Positions 33,062 through 45,331 of a stretch of 64,000 nt of DNA are shown here, piece after piece; positions within the stretch are counted from its first letter, which is position 1, and each line of letters starts with the position of its first letter. The DNA lies in assembly GCA_030847615.1 (NCBI GenBank), contig JAUMIR010000014.1:13182501-13246500 (forward strand). Direction: 5' to 3'. This DNA is from Gambelia wislizenii. Taxonomy: Eukaryota; Chordata; Lepidosauria; Squamata; Crotaphytidae. The notes beneath the pieces are model-generated. The model did not search any database. It was not told the DNA's origin and saw nothing but the letters and a program-made list of their open reading frames with translations. Position numbers and translations under genes: made by a program.

Positions 33062-33734
33062 TATTGAATACCAATGCTGTTCAATGGATTGTATATCATT
33101 GGGTCACTCCCTACCCACCCACCCCCATTGTGAATTGGGGAATGAGAAATGGCTACCTCCCCAATCCAAGTGAATTAAGTGGTAACTGAAAAAAATGAGC
33201 AACTTCATGTGAAATGGTTACACTGGCAAAACTCCACTTCCACAACTCAGATGTGAATAGATTTATTGTGCAACAGCACCCAAAATACAACTGCATGCAT
33301 AAGGGAAAGTTCCCATGTGTATCAGGGCAACAGGATCCTGGTCAATGTTTTCTAAACTACCAGAACTTGTTAAGGATTTCAAGTCTAATAATACCAGGCG
33401 TCAGTTACACAACAGTTTTTATCATGGGGAGAAATGGGATTCCCTCATCCTGAGTTCATCCCTTGTTGTTTATACGATTTTTCACGATAGCATAAGTCTC
33501 CGTTTTTAAAGTTCTTGTTCTTGAGCGCCTCCATCCTGGGATAGGGGCACACAGCAAAGCAGTATTTTGATTGGTCGGACTTTTGAGGGGACAGACTTAC
33601 AACAGAAGCCTGGCAAGGCTGGATCCGCCACTTTGGGAAAGGTCAGAACCACCCCTGCCATGCACAGACACACTTGCCTCTAACTAAACCCCCCTCCCCT
33701 GCCCAACGGGGCTACTCCCTCCTGCCCTTGCGCA
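33062..33734. other. Intron 4 sequence left of the minisatellite
   Basis: Mostly unrecognised. GC content rises after about 33640 toward the minisatellite. Confidence 0.4.
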
Positions 33735-34672
33735 GGGGGGTGTCTTCTCCATGATTGTCAGTCACGAAACCGCCCCCCACACAACATGGTTCCCCCCCGC
33801 CCTTGCAGCAGTACAGGGCGGGGGGGGGGCTCTCCGTGACTGGGAGTCACGGAGAACCCCCCCCCAGCCCATGCAGCTTCCCCCTCCCTTCAACCCGCAT
33901 GGGGCAGGGGGGAATCTTCTCTGTGAATGTCAGTCACGGAGAAGACCCCTCCCGCCCCACATGGCTTTCCTCCCTGTGCAGCTGTGCCAAGTGGGGGGAT
34001 ATTCTCCATGACTGGGAGTCATAGAGAAGACCCTCCCCCCTGGCCTGCATGTCTTCCCCTTCCCTTGCACCCGCAGTGGGTTGGGGGGATCTTCTACATG
34101 ACTGTCAGTCATGGAGAAGACCCTTCCCCCCCCCCAGCTTCCCCCCCATGCAGGCGTGCCAGGCAGGTGGGATATTCTCTGTGATTGGGAGTCATGGAGA
34201 AGACCCACCTCCCGGCCTGTGCAGCTTCCCCCTCCCTTGCACTTGTGCAGGGCAGGGAGGGATCTTCTCTGTGACTGTCAGTCACAGAGAAGACCCCTCC
34301 TGCCCCGCATGGCTTTCCCCCCTTGCAGCCACATGGGGTGGGGGAATCTTTTCCATGACTGTCAGTCATGGAGAAGACCCCTCCTGCCCTGCAAGGCTTT
34401 CCACCCGTGTATCCACACCAGGCAGGGGGATCTTCTCTGCAAGGGGGGAAGCCATGCTGGGCGGGAGGGGTCTTCTCCATGACTGAGAGTCACAGAGAAG
34501 ATCCCCCTGCCCTGTGCAGCTGCAAGTGGGGGGAAGCCATGGGGGATGGGAGGGGTCTTCTCCAGGACTGACAGTCATGGAGAAGATCCCCCCACCCTGC
34601 ATGGGTGCAAGGGCAGAAGCTGTCCCAGGTGGGGGGGGGTGTTCTTTGTGACTGGCAGTCATGGAGAAGTCC
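33735..34672. repeat. Minisatellite, about 85-bp unit with a 31-bp palindrome
   Basis: About 12 units. Each has a near-perfect inverted repeat (arm TCTTCTCCATGACTG, one-to-few-base centre, arm CAGTCATGGAGAAGA) and a G/C-rich spacer with C runs and a gcaggg-type core. Palindrome centres lie near 33759, 33844, 33931, 34015, 34105, 34187, 34278, 34363, 34485, 34570 and 34656; the unit near 34434 has lost most of its palindrome. Arms alternate between ccatg/catgg and ctgtg/cacag, keeping their pairing, so changes look compensated. Open frames on both strands here (up to 176 codons) are by-products of the repeat. Confidence 0.9.
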
Positions 34673-36546
34673 CCGCGCCCCGCATGGTGGCAAGGGCAGT
34701 GGGAAAGCCCTACAGGCTGTGGCCTGCATGCAGCCCTCAGGACCCTAGATGCTTGCATGTGGGCAGGGGAGGGGAGAGACCTTGCCTGGCACTCAGCTGG
34801 CTGCTTTGGAGCCAGCAGAGGGCCATGGGGGGGCCCTAACAAAATGGTGATTTCATGCCTTCCCTTGCAAGCCCGCCCCCTCCAATGTCCAACCAATCAG
34901 AAACCACCCCATGTCCTGGGATGGTTCCTGATTGTTCAGACAACCAATAGCACAGGTTGTCTCGGACTTTCCTCAGAAAGTCCTGAAAAATAGAGGGGTG
35001 GGAATTCACAGGTTAACTGGGCTTTTTGCTACCCCCTCCTTCTGAATAGCCCGTGATGTGTGTGAACTACCACGAACTTCTCTCGGGCTTTTTTTGTCAT
35101 GTAAATGAGGCCCCAAAACTTTGAACTATATCCAGAAATGGGCAACCGATAAACTGTGGTTCCCATGAATGTTTTTAGCAATTGTTAGCTGACCAGTCTC
35201 ATCTCCTGGCTTGCTGTTTGTTTGCTTTCAAACATACCCTTGGTTGACTAATGATACAAGTCCACTGAGGAAATTTATGACACTGCTTAGCTGCTTATTA
35301 TGTTGTAATGAGATCTTTCACATTTCACAAATTTATGGGACTTTTGATAGGACTGGGACCCAACAACTGAATAGGAGTCCAGTCAACCGTTTTCATCACT
35401 GTCCCAAAGGCATGACTTATTTCCCGAGACCATCTGGTGTTAAGTATCGGCCAGACACCTTTCTTTTCCATGAAATGTTCTGCTACAGACATTTTCTGCA
35501 GGCTACCAAAAGCCAGTCCATCCTGTGAATTTCTTTTCTGGTGGATGTTGAAGTGAGCTGAAACAACAGTAGTATGGTTATTCCCTCTGCCTCTCCATCT
35601 GTGACTGGGTCTCAGCACATGGGAAGTTAAAAATGGCTAGCTTTATAACTTTGGAATGGTAAAATTTAAAAATGGTTACACTTACTACTATTAAGTTTAT
35701 GACTGCTAGGCTCCTAATACTCAACTCCTGCTGTTCTGGGATATTGAACTCTGACTTGTCTGTACTTGCCCTGTAGGAGTATTAAGAGTCTGAATGTGCT
35801 TGACCGTGTTAGGCAAAGCTTGGGAATTTGTTGCATTGCTCATTATATTGGTGAAAGCAGGAATAGTAAAAACATAGCCCATTAGCTGCTTGCAGCCCTC
35901 AGGCTATTTTTGAAGCCCCAAGGCCTACCAGTACCCCACTGAATTTCTTTTTGGGAAAAAAATATGACTTTTCCCTGAAGTCTTCCCCAAGGGAGTGTGT
36001 GGGGTGTTCAGTTTTGCCACATTGTTGGCTTTCTTGGGGCCACATGGGGCCCAGAAGCGACCTTTTAAAAACACAGGAAATGAAGTAGTCTTTGACTTCT
36101 GAGTATGGTTCTCCAAGATCCCTAAAAGGATAATGTGGACCTCAAACAGGATGGTTGCCACCCCTAATTGAAAGAGCAACCCATATCTGTTACTCATTAT
36201 GATGACAAAAAGAAGTTACTTCATCACATTACTTGTTGCACTGCCCATTACTTTCTCATTACTTTCTGTTCCTTTTCTTTTTTAGTGGGGAGGGGGTCTC
36301 AGGTTTTATAAGAGAATCCTGTGAAAATTCTTCCTAAAATGCCCTTAAGGGTCACTTTTTAGAATAGCTAGAAAATGGTTACTTTACTGTACCAATAAGT
36401 TAAATTTTATGGGCTGCTTCTGAACCTTTGGGACTGCCAGAATAATATAATTAGTGTATTAGTTATTAAATTCTTTTCCTACCTTTCTTCCACAACATTC
36501 TCAGTGTTAAGGATTCCCTAATTCTTGGCATGAATGCTGCCGTCAT
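34673..36546. other. Intron 4, mostly unrecognised, with a possible hAT fragment
   Basis: 34710-34745 (ggcctgcatgcagccctcag) recurs at 38257-38290. 35874-36168 resembles H-family hAT copies (gcttgcagccctcaggctat; right end gttgccacccctaa). Otherwise nothing recognised. Confidence 0.4.
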
Positions 36547-36968
36547 GTAGGGATGGAAATAATGTTACAAAATATTATTAAAACGGTGAAAAAAACTATG
36601 TTTTTTTTTTAGTGATGAGGAATCCTGATGAAGAAGCTTGGATGGAAGAGAATCTTCACAGTTCAGGATTTATCTGCCCCAATTCTCACATGGTTGTTTT
36701 GCACAGAAAACAGTATTGTCTGCATAGAAAATACTATTTCTATGCTTGAATATTACTTTCTGCATAGAAAATGCTGTTTCCTGAGCAGAAAAAGCTGTTT
36801 TCTCTGCAAAACAACTGCATGCAAATTTTGCACAGAATAAGTCACAAATTGTGCATTGGCTTTGTAAACTGGTGGTTTTCAAAGACTTTTTCAAAGCACA
36901 AAGAATATTACTAAAAATAATCATTGATTCCCTTGGATAAGAAAACCAGTCAAGAATTATATCCCTAC
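36547..36968. mobile_element. Palindrome-array MITE (P family), most complete compact copy
   Basis: About 420 bp between gtagggatggaaataatg and attatatccctac. The subterminal block gatgaggaatcctgatgaag and agaatcttcacagttcagg is followed by units around ttttctgYgcagaaaa (gcacagaaaacagtattg, ctgcatagaaaatgctgt, gagcagaaaaagctgttttc), then ttttgcacagaataagtcac. The TAGGGAT termini suggest hAT, but no 8-bp duplication was seen. Confidence 0.65.
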
Positions 36969-37869
36969 AGTAATATATGTCATTGCATTCTTTTAAAAAT
37001 AAATAAATAAAAGAATAAAATCTTGCCCAAATTCTCATTTCCTTAGAGTATCCAAAGCTGTAAAGTTACTGGCTGATTTCTTTGTGGATCTGCACCCTCT
37101 GCCACAACCTTTCCTCATGCACCTGTTGATTTCCATGTTTAACAACAGATGTGACTAGGGGTCAGCCAGGAAGGTTTAATTTTGGGGGACTCCTTGCCTG
37201 ATACAACCCCTCCTCCAATGAGAGCTTTAAGCTTTTTAAGGGGCTTCCTGTCATGTCTGTCTAAAGCTCTGTCAACTGCAGGCTGTTATCAACTTGAGAG
37301 GAGCTTAAGTCTGGCTCTGACAAGAGGTCATGATAAGCAAAACCCATGGACTCACTGGTGTGTCGTGAAACCTCTAACTTTCCACTCTGTCACTAATGGC
37401 CTGATGGGGAGTTTTGAAAGCTTCCTCCAACATTCTTGGAGTGGAAAAACAACTTCCTCTCATTAAAATTCAATTATTTTCAGCTCCAGAATGTACTCCT
37501 CTTGCTCAGTGGAGGGAGGGTAGCTGGAGGAGCGAGGGGGATACATTTTGACTGGTGGCCAAGTTGGTATCGCTGCATGTAAGTTTGGTTCTGCAAAGGA
37601 AATATGGCTTTGCCACAAATGGAATGGGATGGCACACCACTGTTCTTTCTGTGCATTCGTCAGTGCTTGGAATGTTCCTTTGTAAAAGTGATTAGTTCCT
37701 TTGGCTCACAGTAGCTGTGTTGTTGCTTGTTACCCTGTTCTGCAAGTAACTTCTTGCATTACCCTTGTGTTGCTTGGTAGTGTGGAAACAGGGTGGGTTA
37801 GCATATGGATGGAACTCACGTGGCTCTCCTGATGTTGTTGTATTCCCATACCCTCTGATATGTCACAGG
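36969..37869. other. Intron 4 sequence, no recognised feature
   Basis: A short (aaat)n run near 37000; nothing else recognised. Confidence 0.4.
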
Positions 37870-38215
37870 TGAAAACTAGAACATACATAGCAAGCAACAT
37901 CAGACTTTGGTCAAGATAGCAAAAGTCAATGAGGAAGATGACACAAGCTAGGAAAGGCTGCATCAGTGTGCTTTTGCCTGAGCCTACTAGGAAAGGGCCA
38001 CTATGCTGGATGTATTGAATGCAAACTACTTTGCGTTTTGAATTCAGCTTACAGCTTACTTCAGCTGTTGGAAACAGAGTCAAAATGGAAAAGTAGTTTA
38101 TACACAGGAGGAGAGGAGAGGAGAGGAGAGGAGAGACTTGTGTCCTTCCCAGTAGGCTCAGGAAAAAAACAAACTGCTACAACATCTCCTAGCTTGTGTC
38201 TTCTTTCTCATTTAT
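37870..38215. repeat. Dispersed repeat D, copy 1, with inverted second half
   Basis: tgaaaactagaacatacata, aacatcagactttggtcaag and acaagctaggaaaggctgca are shared with 54098-54330 and 59530-59670. Within this copy 38135-38215 (ttcccagtaggctcagga, ctcctagcttgtgtcttctt) is the reverse complement of the gcctgagcctactaggaa and acacaagctagg segments, giving a hairpin. (GAGAG)n lies at 38107-38134. Class unknown. Confidence 0.6.
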
Positions 38216-38716
38216 AACTTTCCCCTCTCAGTCTCTCTTAAAGGGGAGGAAAGAGCAGGCTGTGGCCTGCATGCAGCCCTCAGGACCCTAGTAGTCAAGA
38301 ACTGCATTTTTTTAAAAAAATCTCTTTGGCTCCCAAATGGCCATGACTGCCTTCTAGGGGGCATATCACCACATTTTTGGTCTCTGGTCTATTTTAAGCC
38401 CAGGGGAGACCATTTTTAAAAATAGGAACTGACTTCTACTCACTTCCTGTTCTTAAAAAGGGCCTCTCCTGGATCTGAGGTGGCCTGGAGGACCCTAAAA
38501 ATACAGTAAAATGTCCTCGATGCCCCCAGGAGGGTATTTGGAGGCAGAACATTAATCTTTTTGCAGGAGAGATGTGGGGGGGGGGGCTTGGTTCTCCGAG
38601 GCTAGCCTTCCACAGTTGTCCCCCTCTGCTGTACCACTAGAAGTGAAGGATTTCACCTTGTCTCATGGTAGAGCCAGCACTGTTTTGGCCAGAGATGAGT
38701 TCACCTGCATCTCACT

Positions 38717-39099
38717 TAGGGTTGCCGGGTGTCCCTAGTTATTAGAGATGTCCCTTCTTTCTGGGCTGGAAAGCTTGTTCCTTATAGGGCTGACAGATGT
38801 CCTTTATTTATAAGAAATGTGTCATATTTGAGAGTTGGAATGCTCTTCCTTTTATATATGTTGAACAAGGTGCCAAAAATCCCGTATTTTGGGGTGTGGG
38901 CCTTTCATAAAAACCAAAGTGTGTGCATCATCTTGTAATGAATGTATGCACTATGTTTAATTTTATAGAGAAACACATGGCTAAGCTAACTGGAATTGAT
39001 AACTTTCATTTGGTATTTAGGTACTTATAAATAGCTGCTTCCTTACTGACTACCCAGAACATCATGAATTTTGATTGTTTTGAAAATCTGGCAACACTC
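38717..39099. mobile_element. hAT-type non-autonomous transposon with perfect 8-bp target duplication
   Basis: Starts tagggttgccgggtgtccct and ends atctggcaacactc (reversed gagtgttgccagat). It is flanked by ATCTCACT at 38709-38716 and 39100-39107, an exact 8-bp duplication as made by hAT transposases. No coding capacity. Confidence 0.85.
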
Positions 39100-39107
39100 A
39101 TCTCACT

Positions 39108-40105
39108 AGTTGCTTCCTCTTCACTGTCTGGATCAAAGGCCATGCAAATGAGCACACCTATTGCTTGCCTAGAAAGGAATGCTGGGTGTCAATTGGGCTT
39201 CCTGGAGGTCAAGTGGGATGACTGCTGGATGGCATGACTGAATATCACTATGGCATAGAGGCTGCCCCTGTAACAATGGTGAGGTTGAAACCATCAGCCA
39301 TGCCTTTTTAAGTGCAGTCAAGTAAGAAAAAGTCAGTGGGGCAGAAAACTAGTGGTTAACTCTAGTAATAAATCACCCCCAGGGTAATCTTCAAGAGTTC
39401 TTGCTAGATGATTTAATGGCTTTTATTAGTATTGCAATTACTATGAAAATAGCAAAATTTTAAAATGTATTTCCTCTTTATTTTTGACTCAAACCACTAT
39501 ACCATGTTAGCTCTCATTGAGACATTATACTGTGTATATTTTCAAAGGAGGGATAGTTTGCATATTTTAAAAAGCCCAATTATTTATTAAAATCTCTACT
39601 CCTTGCTGCAATACTGTTCAAGATTTCCTTCTTTCTCTGTGCCATCTGTCTTATTTTAATGAGTTTAGAGTTGAATTATTTGGGGTCATCCTCCTATCAA
39701 ATTAATATGCCATTATTGGACTGAAAGGAATTGTTCAGCCTGAACTAGTCTATGGAAAACACCCTGAGCTCATTAGAGAAGATCATAAAACACTCTTGAA
39801 GGCTCACCTCTAATACCTCCTGTAACATTAGCAGATAAGGTAAAGTCTGAGCACTGCTACCAGTGTGGGAGAGAATCACAGTCTAGTAGGAGTACACTGT
39901 GTTGGTAGAAGGTCACAGTTTCAATTGCAGGCATCTTACTTAGATTTCAAGTAAGAAGAAATGGGAATGATATTTGTTTTCTGCCCAAGACCCCAGAGAA
40001 CTCATGCTAAATAAAGTAGACATATTAGTATTAGAAGAAACAATGATGGGCCAGAAGGAATTATGTATAGGACATATTCATAGAACATGGGGTCCCAATC
40101 TTTCC
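39108..40105. other. Intron 4 sequence, no recognised feature
   Basis: AT-rich; no family recognised. Confidence 0.4.
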
Positions 40106-40600
40106 TGGGGATGGACAGAATATTCTAAAATATTCCCAAAATGGTTCAAAATGTGTGTCTCAAGTGTCAGGAAACCATGACAAAGAAGAATTGTGGACTG
40201 ATGAGACTCTTCACATTAGGACTTATTCTATGCAAAATTCAGACATAATTGTTTCCCACAGAAAACATTATTTTCTACATAAGCAGTGGCATTTTCTACA
40301 CAGAACCCAACAGTTCTATGCAGAAATATTGCTTTCTGTGCAGAAAATGCTCTTTTCTAGACAGAAAATGCTGTCTTCCATGCACACCCTATTTGTGAAT
40401 TTTGTGTGGAAGAAGGCCCCAACTGCAGAATTTTCTGCGCAGGAAACAGCATTTTCTTCACAGAAAGTAATATTTTCAGCCTGCACAGGAAAATGTTGTT
40501 CCTCTTGCATAAAATACTGTTTTCTGTGCAAAAAATACCATGTGTGAATTTTGCACAGAATAAGTCTCAAACTGAATTGTTTTTGAAAGCAGGATTTTTT
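40106..40600. mobile_element. Palindrome-array MITE (P family), copy 4
   Basis: Left end tggggatggacagaatattc, matching the family start. Subterminal gatgagactcttcacattag and acttattctatgcaaaattc. The interior has about ten units (ttttctgtgcagaaaatgct-like at 40333, 40355 and 40500) and ends ttgcacagaataagtctcaa. The right terminus is decayed. Confidence 0.65.
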
Positions 40601-41576
40601 AATTTATTTTTTTACAGCAGGCCAAAGGTTGCTGAAATTACTTTTGGTTCTTCGGGGGCGACAACATAGCAAAGAAATACAGCCAAAATCCTGTATCACA
40701 GTTACAAATGTGTTACCTGAAATTATGCTCATGTGACTGTTACGTTTTCACAGTCCCTAGTTTAGGGACTATGTTAGGGACTGTAAAAGCCCCCCAATCT
40801 CCACTTACCAGGAAGCAACCACTGCAGTTGACAGGGGTCTGTTCCCCTGATACTTAGGAGGCAGCTGCCTGCTGCCCCCCCCCTCACTGTTGTGTGAATG
40901 ATCTCTGGCGTGATGGGGAATTGCAACAAGGACCCTGCTTCTGCCTCTCACAGTGGGGATCACTGACATGAGAGGATGGAAACAGCAGCCAGCTGCTTCT
41001 TTAGCGATAGGGAAATAGATCCCTGTCAATTGCAGTGGCTGCTGCCTGGTAACTATTTATGCATATGTAAAGGCCATACAGGAGTCTAGATTACATTCTT
41101 AATTCTGCCCCTCTTGGGCTTTTCCATGTGGCTAAGCCCCCTTCCCCAATACAATATTTTGTACTGTTTTCTCCCCATTCTAAATAGTGCACATGCCTCT
41201 CCTAAGGCTTAGTTACTGGTAGCTATAAACTAAAATATACCAGCATTTTTTTTGTACCATCCCTTTGGCCCCACCCACACTAGAATGCAGCCCACAAGTA
41301 TGTTTCTGAAATTGAGTGTAGCCTTCTGGTTGAAAGTGATTCCCCACCCTGACCTACAACCGCCATGGAAAGTAGTCTAATATTATGATCACCGTGTTGC
41401 AAGTGAGGAGCTGGGTTAAAGGGGTTTGCCTAAGGCAGCACTGGGCAACTGTTAGAGTCAGGAGGGTCACATTGCTCGTCAGTGGATCTTGGAGGGCCAC
41501 ACCCCATGAAAAGAAATGTTTGCCCCCAAATCTGCTCAATGCCCTTTAAAGGCCATGTGGGCCATATGGCATGTTT
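40601..41576. other. Intron 4, mostly unrecognised
   Basis: 41430-41576 (cactgggcaactgttagagt, ccatgtgggccatatggca) resembles the left part of H-family hAT copies. The rest is not recognised. Confidence 0.4.
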
Positions 41577-42112
41577 TCAGCCCTCAGCTAGAGCATCCCC
41601 ATCAAGTAGATATCCAGCTTGTTTGGGAAGACGACCAGAGAAGGAGATCTCACCACCCCTCAAGGTAATTGGTTTCATTGTTGAAAAGCTGTTACCATCA
41701 AGAAGTTCCTTCTAATGTTCAATTGAAACCTACCCCCTGTAACTTAAGACCCATTGGATCTGGTCCTACCTTCTTGGGCAACAGAGAACAAACCTACTCC
41801 ATCCTCTTTACTATAGTCCTTGAGGTATTCAAAGACTGCCATCATGTCACCCCTCAGGCTTCTCTTCACCAGGTTGAACATGTCCATCTCCCTCACCCTT
41901 TCCTTCGATGTTTTGTTCTCTATACCTCTTATCATCCCCACTGCCTTTCTCTGAACCCATTCCAATGGTTCTATATCCTTCCTCAAATGAGGCCCCCAGA
42001 ACTGAATGCAGTACTCCAGATTAGGCCTGACTAGTGCAGAATACAGTGGGGCTATGACTTCTCTTGTCTTGGAAACTATAATTCTTTCAATGCAAGCTAA
42101 CATCCAGTGGAG
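41577..42112 (-). mobile_element. CR1 LINE fragment, older subfamily
   Basis: The minus strand encodes [60 protein letters not shown] and MFNLVKRSLRGDMMAVFEYL. It is sister to 5850-6425 and, like it, seems to sit in a hAT-like context. Confidence 0.8.
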
Positions 42113-42202
42113 GCCCCTTTTTTCCCCTAGCAGGAAGTGATCTGGAAGCTGGCTCCTATGTCATTTCCTGTTGAAATAAAACCTCTCCTGGGCCTAAAAT
42201 GG

Positions 42203-42233
42203 CTGTGTGTGTGTGTGTGTGTATGTGTGTGTG
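42203..42233. repeat. (GT)n microsatellite
   Basis: About 15 GT units with one A interruption. Confidence 0.9.
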
Positions 42234-42648
42234 ATAAAATTGTCCCTACACACCTTGGGAGCATTATGGGGGGGGGGGAATTCAAAAAATAAATAAATGG
42301 CATGCTGAGTCTATATAAATGACTCAGGGGTGGGGATACTTCATGTTATCCAGTCCTAGAGGAAGGTCATCTACTGAGCCGGTGGCATGAGTTGCTCTTC
42401 TCTCTATGCTCCTGTTTGGAAGGATTCAAGCTCGGAGTAGTGACTCCTGCAGAGGCACAATGGGCAGCATTACCTAAGGGTGCATGATACTCATACATCT
42501 CTGTATCATATGTGATGGAAGAACCCCAACACATTGAGCACAGAGGTGCAAGAGAACTACAAGAGCAGTGACTCATGCAGAGATGCTGAAGGGAGCTTTC
42601 TCTTTCCGGGTGGCAGCTTAGGGATCACTGCAGCCTTTTCTACATGTA

Positions 42649-42876
42649 CAGTTGTCCCTCTGTATCCACGGATTTGGTATCCACAGATTTAAGTATTCAC
42701 AGCTTGAAAATATTCTTTAAAAATAGTAATCCAAAAAGCAAACCTTGATTTTCCTGTCTTATATAAGGGACGCCATTTTGCTGTGCCATTGCATATAATG
42801 GGACTTGAGTATTTATGGATGTTGGTATCCACAGGGGTCCTGGAACCAAACCCCAGCGAATATGAAGGGACAACTG
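42649..42876. mobile_element. Tigger-like MITE, subfamily A
   Basis: Starts cagttgtccctctgtatcca and ends cgaatatgaagggacaactg. TA lies at 42647-42648 and 42877-42878. The inverted termini are nearly perfect over the outer 11 bp, suggesting a fairly young copy. Confidence 0.88.
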
Positions 42877-44565
42877 TATTTGTTTTCCAAGGCAGAGCAG
42901 CGCTCCTTCTGGAGCACCCAGTTTGGGAATTATTGCAGTGAACGGGTTGCAGTTCAGAACTGGGGCAGCCTCTTTCTCTTTGCTAAGCTGATCTCCAGAC
43001 ACTGACTTCAGTTAATTTACCCACCACTACTACCACCAACTTGGTGAGCTGCCGAAGGGAGAAAATTTACGAGGTTGGCTTTGTGTGTGACCGCCTTTGC
43101 CAAGACTGATTTCACTTTTCTCACTGCAAACCCCTTTAAGGAAGTCTTCATTTTTTCAAACGCCTCAAGTCCATCACATGGAGTGATGGAAAATGCAAAA
43201 TCGTCTGAGCCAGCATTTTTGTGCACTCTTTAGATTACCAAATAGGATAGCTGTCCTCACAACCTCAGACTATAATTTATGGTTTTAATAGCTGGGGTTT
43301 CAGTTTAGTTTCTGCCTTTGTTATTTTTCAAGAGCTGTTTTTTTCTGCCCTGTTTTTTTCCTCTTGGAAGAGGCTGCTTTGATCATCTGGAATCAATTGC
43401 CAAGCTGTGTTTTTCTTTTTCTTTTTTTCTTTTGGTAAGAGGGGAGGATCATAAGTGCTGTCTAAGAGGAAAAAATTTTGACATCTCTCTGAGGTTCTGC
43501 CACTGGAAAAGGTGATGCCTGTGGTGAGCTTCTCATGCTGTAATCTGTAGGAGTAATGAGTCTAAAAAATAAAATTGTATTAAAAATTCCAGTATCTAGT
43601 CCTTTTTAAAAGCAACAAGAATTATCTTCTTTTAAGAAGAGTTAAAAATCATTTACTTTTAAATTCATGCAGAGTGCAATTTAGGAATGCAGACTGGCAA
43701 AGCTCAATTTACATTTTAAAAAGTGTGTTCAGAGGTCTGAGATCACCCAGTTAAATTAGACTCATTACAAAAACAAAGGAGTCAGTTTAAAATGCAAATC
43801 AAAAGTTTACTGAAGGTATATCAATCTCAATCTACATACTAAAACAAACTTTTAAAAAGAGGTTCCTAACTAATAGGATTTAGGGTAGAAAAACTCACCC
43901 AGCCTATAGCGGTAAGAGGCTGCATGGCATGGTTGCAGGAAAGATGCCTAAACAAAGATAATATGGCTTAAGATGGCTACAGCCTCATGGAGACTTTAAC
44001 TTAAAAGAGAACTTACACAGAGCAATAACATTTAAATTAGGTCATGTGTTGAATGACCCAGCACTCCAGTTGGCTGGAAGTGCCCAGTGAAATAAGAGAA
44101 AGGGAATTTGGGAGAACAGAAGCATGCAGAGAAAAAAAAACCCTAGACTTATCTTAGGATGTGAATGAGGTACACAAGATTGCTTTTACATTACAATGAT
44201 TATTTCCCCACATACTACATAATCCAAGCAATGGTGTCACTTTTTTAAAAAAAAAAGCAAAGGGAAGGATGGATGCTTAAAAAAAAAACAGTTTGGCCAT
44301 AGGCAAAGCTTGGGAATCTTCCTTTTTGGATTACAGCTCCCAGAATCCCTGATTGGCCATGTTGCCAAGAGGATTTTGTAAGCTATATTCTAAAAGGCAG
44401 CTTTGTAAAAAACAAACAAACAAAAACAACAACAACAACAACAACAACAGCAACAGCAACAAAACACCAGCCCTCAGAGGCAGCCTCAGTGGAAACCATA
44501 AGGCTCAGGTAGAAAGGCAGATGGCCTCTTGTAATCACAACTTGCCCAGATAGGAAACTTGAAGC
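42877..44565. other. Intron 4 sequence with (CAA)n
   Basis: A (CAA)n-type run lies at 44415-44462, inside an antisense-like 'gattacagctcccagaatcc' context common to hAT MITEs. The remainder, including 43010-44300, is not recognised. Confidence 0.4.
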
Positions 44566-44700
44566 ATCCTTCTTTGGAGGTTTTTAAACAGAGGCTGGAT
44601 GACCATCTGTCAGGAATGCTTTGATGGTGTATTCCAGCATGGCAGGGGATTGGACTGGATGGCCCTTGAGGTCTCTTCCAACTCTATGATTCTATGATTC
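44566..44700 (+). mobile_element. CR1 LINE 3' end
   Basis: gcatccttctttggaggttt, ggattggactggatggccct, then two octamers. It is the last roughly 135 bp only. A short antisense CR1 end (catggaattggaagagatca) also lies at 44912-44992. Confidence 0.8.
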
Positions 44701-45030
44701 TTGAACTTGCAGGCAGCCATGTTGCACTCTGAGCAGAATCAGCTGTGGCTCCCCTTTCTGACCAGTAGGAGGAGCCAGTGCCTGAATAGACCTATTTTTT
44801 TTATCCCCTCAGCCTGTGATTCCATTTGTGTGCCACAAGAGGTAAAGTATTAATTGTGAAGCGCAGCCCCTGTGTTGGATACAGCTATGCTCGCAGCTTG
44901 TTTGGTATATAAAACCATAGACTCATGGAATTGGAAGAGATCACAAGGGCCATCCAGTCCAACCTGCCATGCAGGAATATATAATCAATCTATACTGTAC
45001 ATACACTATGCAATATACACATACTGTATA

Positions 45031-45268
45031 TAGTTGACCCCCGTATCCACAGGACCAATATCCATGGTTTCACTTACCCACGTCTGAAAAAATATGTCCC
45101 CTCCAGGCATTTTCTAGTTCCTCTAACATGATTCTATGGTATGCTTCCATTGGAAGTTGGGCCTGAAGTCATTCATTCCAATAGGGTTCACTGTTATCCA
45201 TGGTTTTGCCTATCCACTGTAAGTCTGGGAATGTATCCCTAGTGGATGAGAGGAGGGGGATTGACCTG
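45031..45268. mobile_element. Tigger-like MITE, subfamily B
   Basis: Starts tagttgacccccgtatccac after TA and ends gagggggattgacctg before TA. Contains the ctccaggcattttctagttc region, diverged from other copies. Confidence 0.75.
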
Positions 45269-45273
45269 TACAT

Positions 45274-45331
45274 AGACATCCAGTGGAAGGACTCATCCTG
45301 CGTTTTCTGCAAGCGGAGAGACATCCAGTGG
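45274..45331 (-). mobile_element. 32-bp LINE 3' fragment with 13-bp target duplication
   Basis: agacatccagtgg is repeated exactly at 45274-45286 and 45319-45331. The 32 bp between (aaggactcatcctgcgtttt then ctgcaagcggag) matches the RTE-like LINE 3' region at 7728-7755. This looks like an extremely short retrotransposition event, its right duplicate overlapping the start of the next MITE. Confidence 0.6.

Noticed and set aside
33735..34672. CRISPR-like array
   Set aside because: Vertebrate intron; spacers are not unique but are part of the repeat unit, and no cas genes are present.
34049..34896. Long overlapping open frames on both strands (up to 176 codons) in the GC-rich region
   Set aside because: They follow the period of the 85-bp minisatellite on both strands and in several frames; no domain and no splice or start context.
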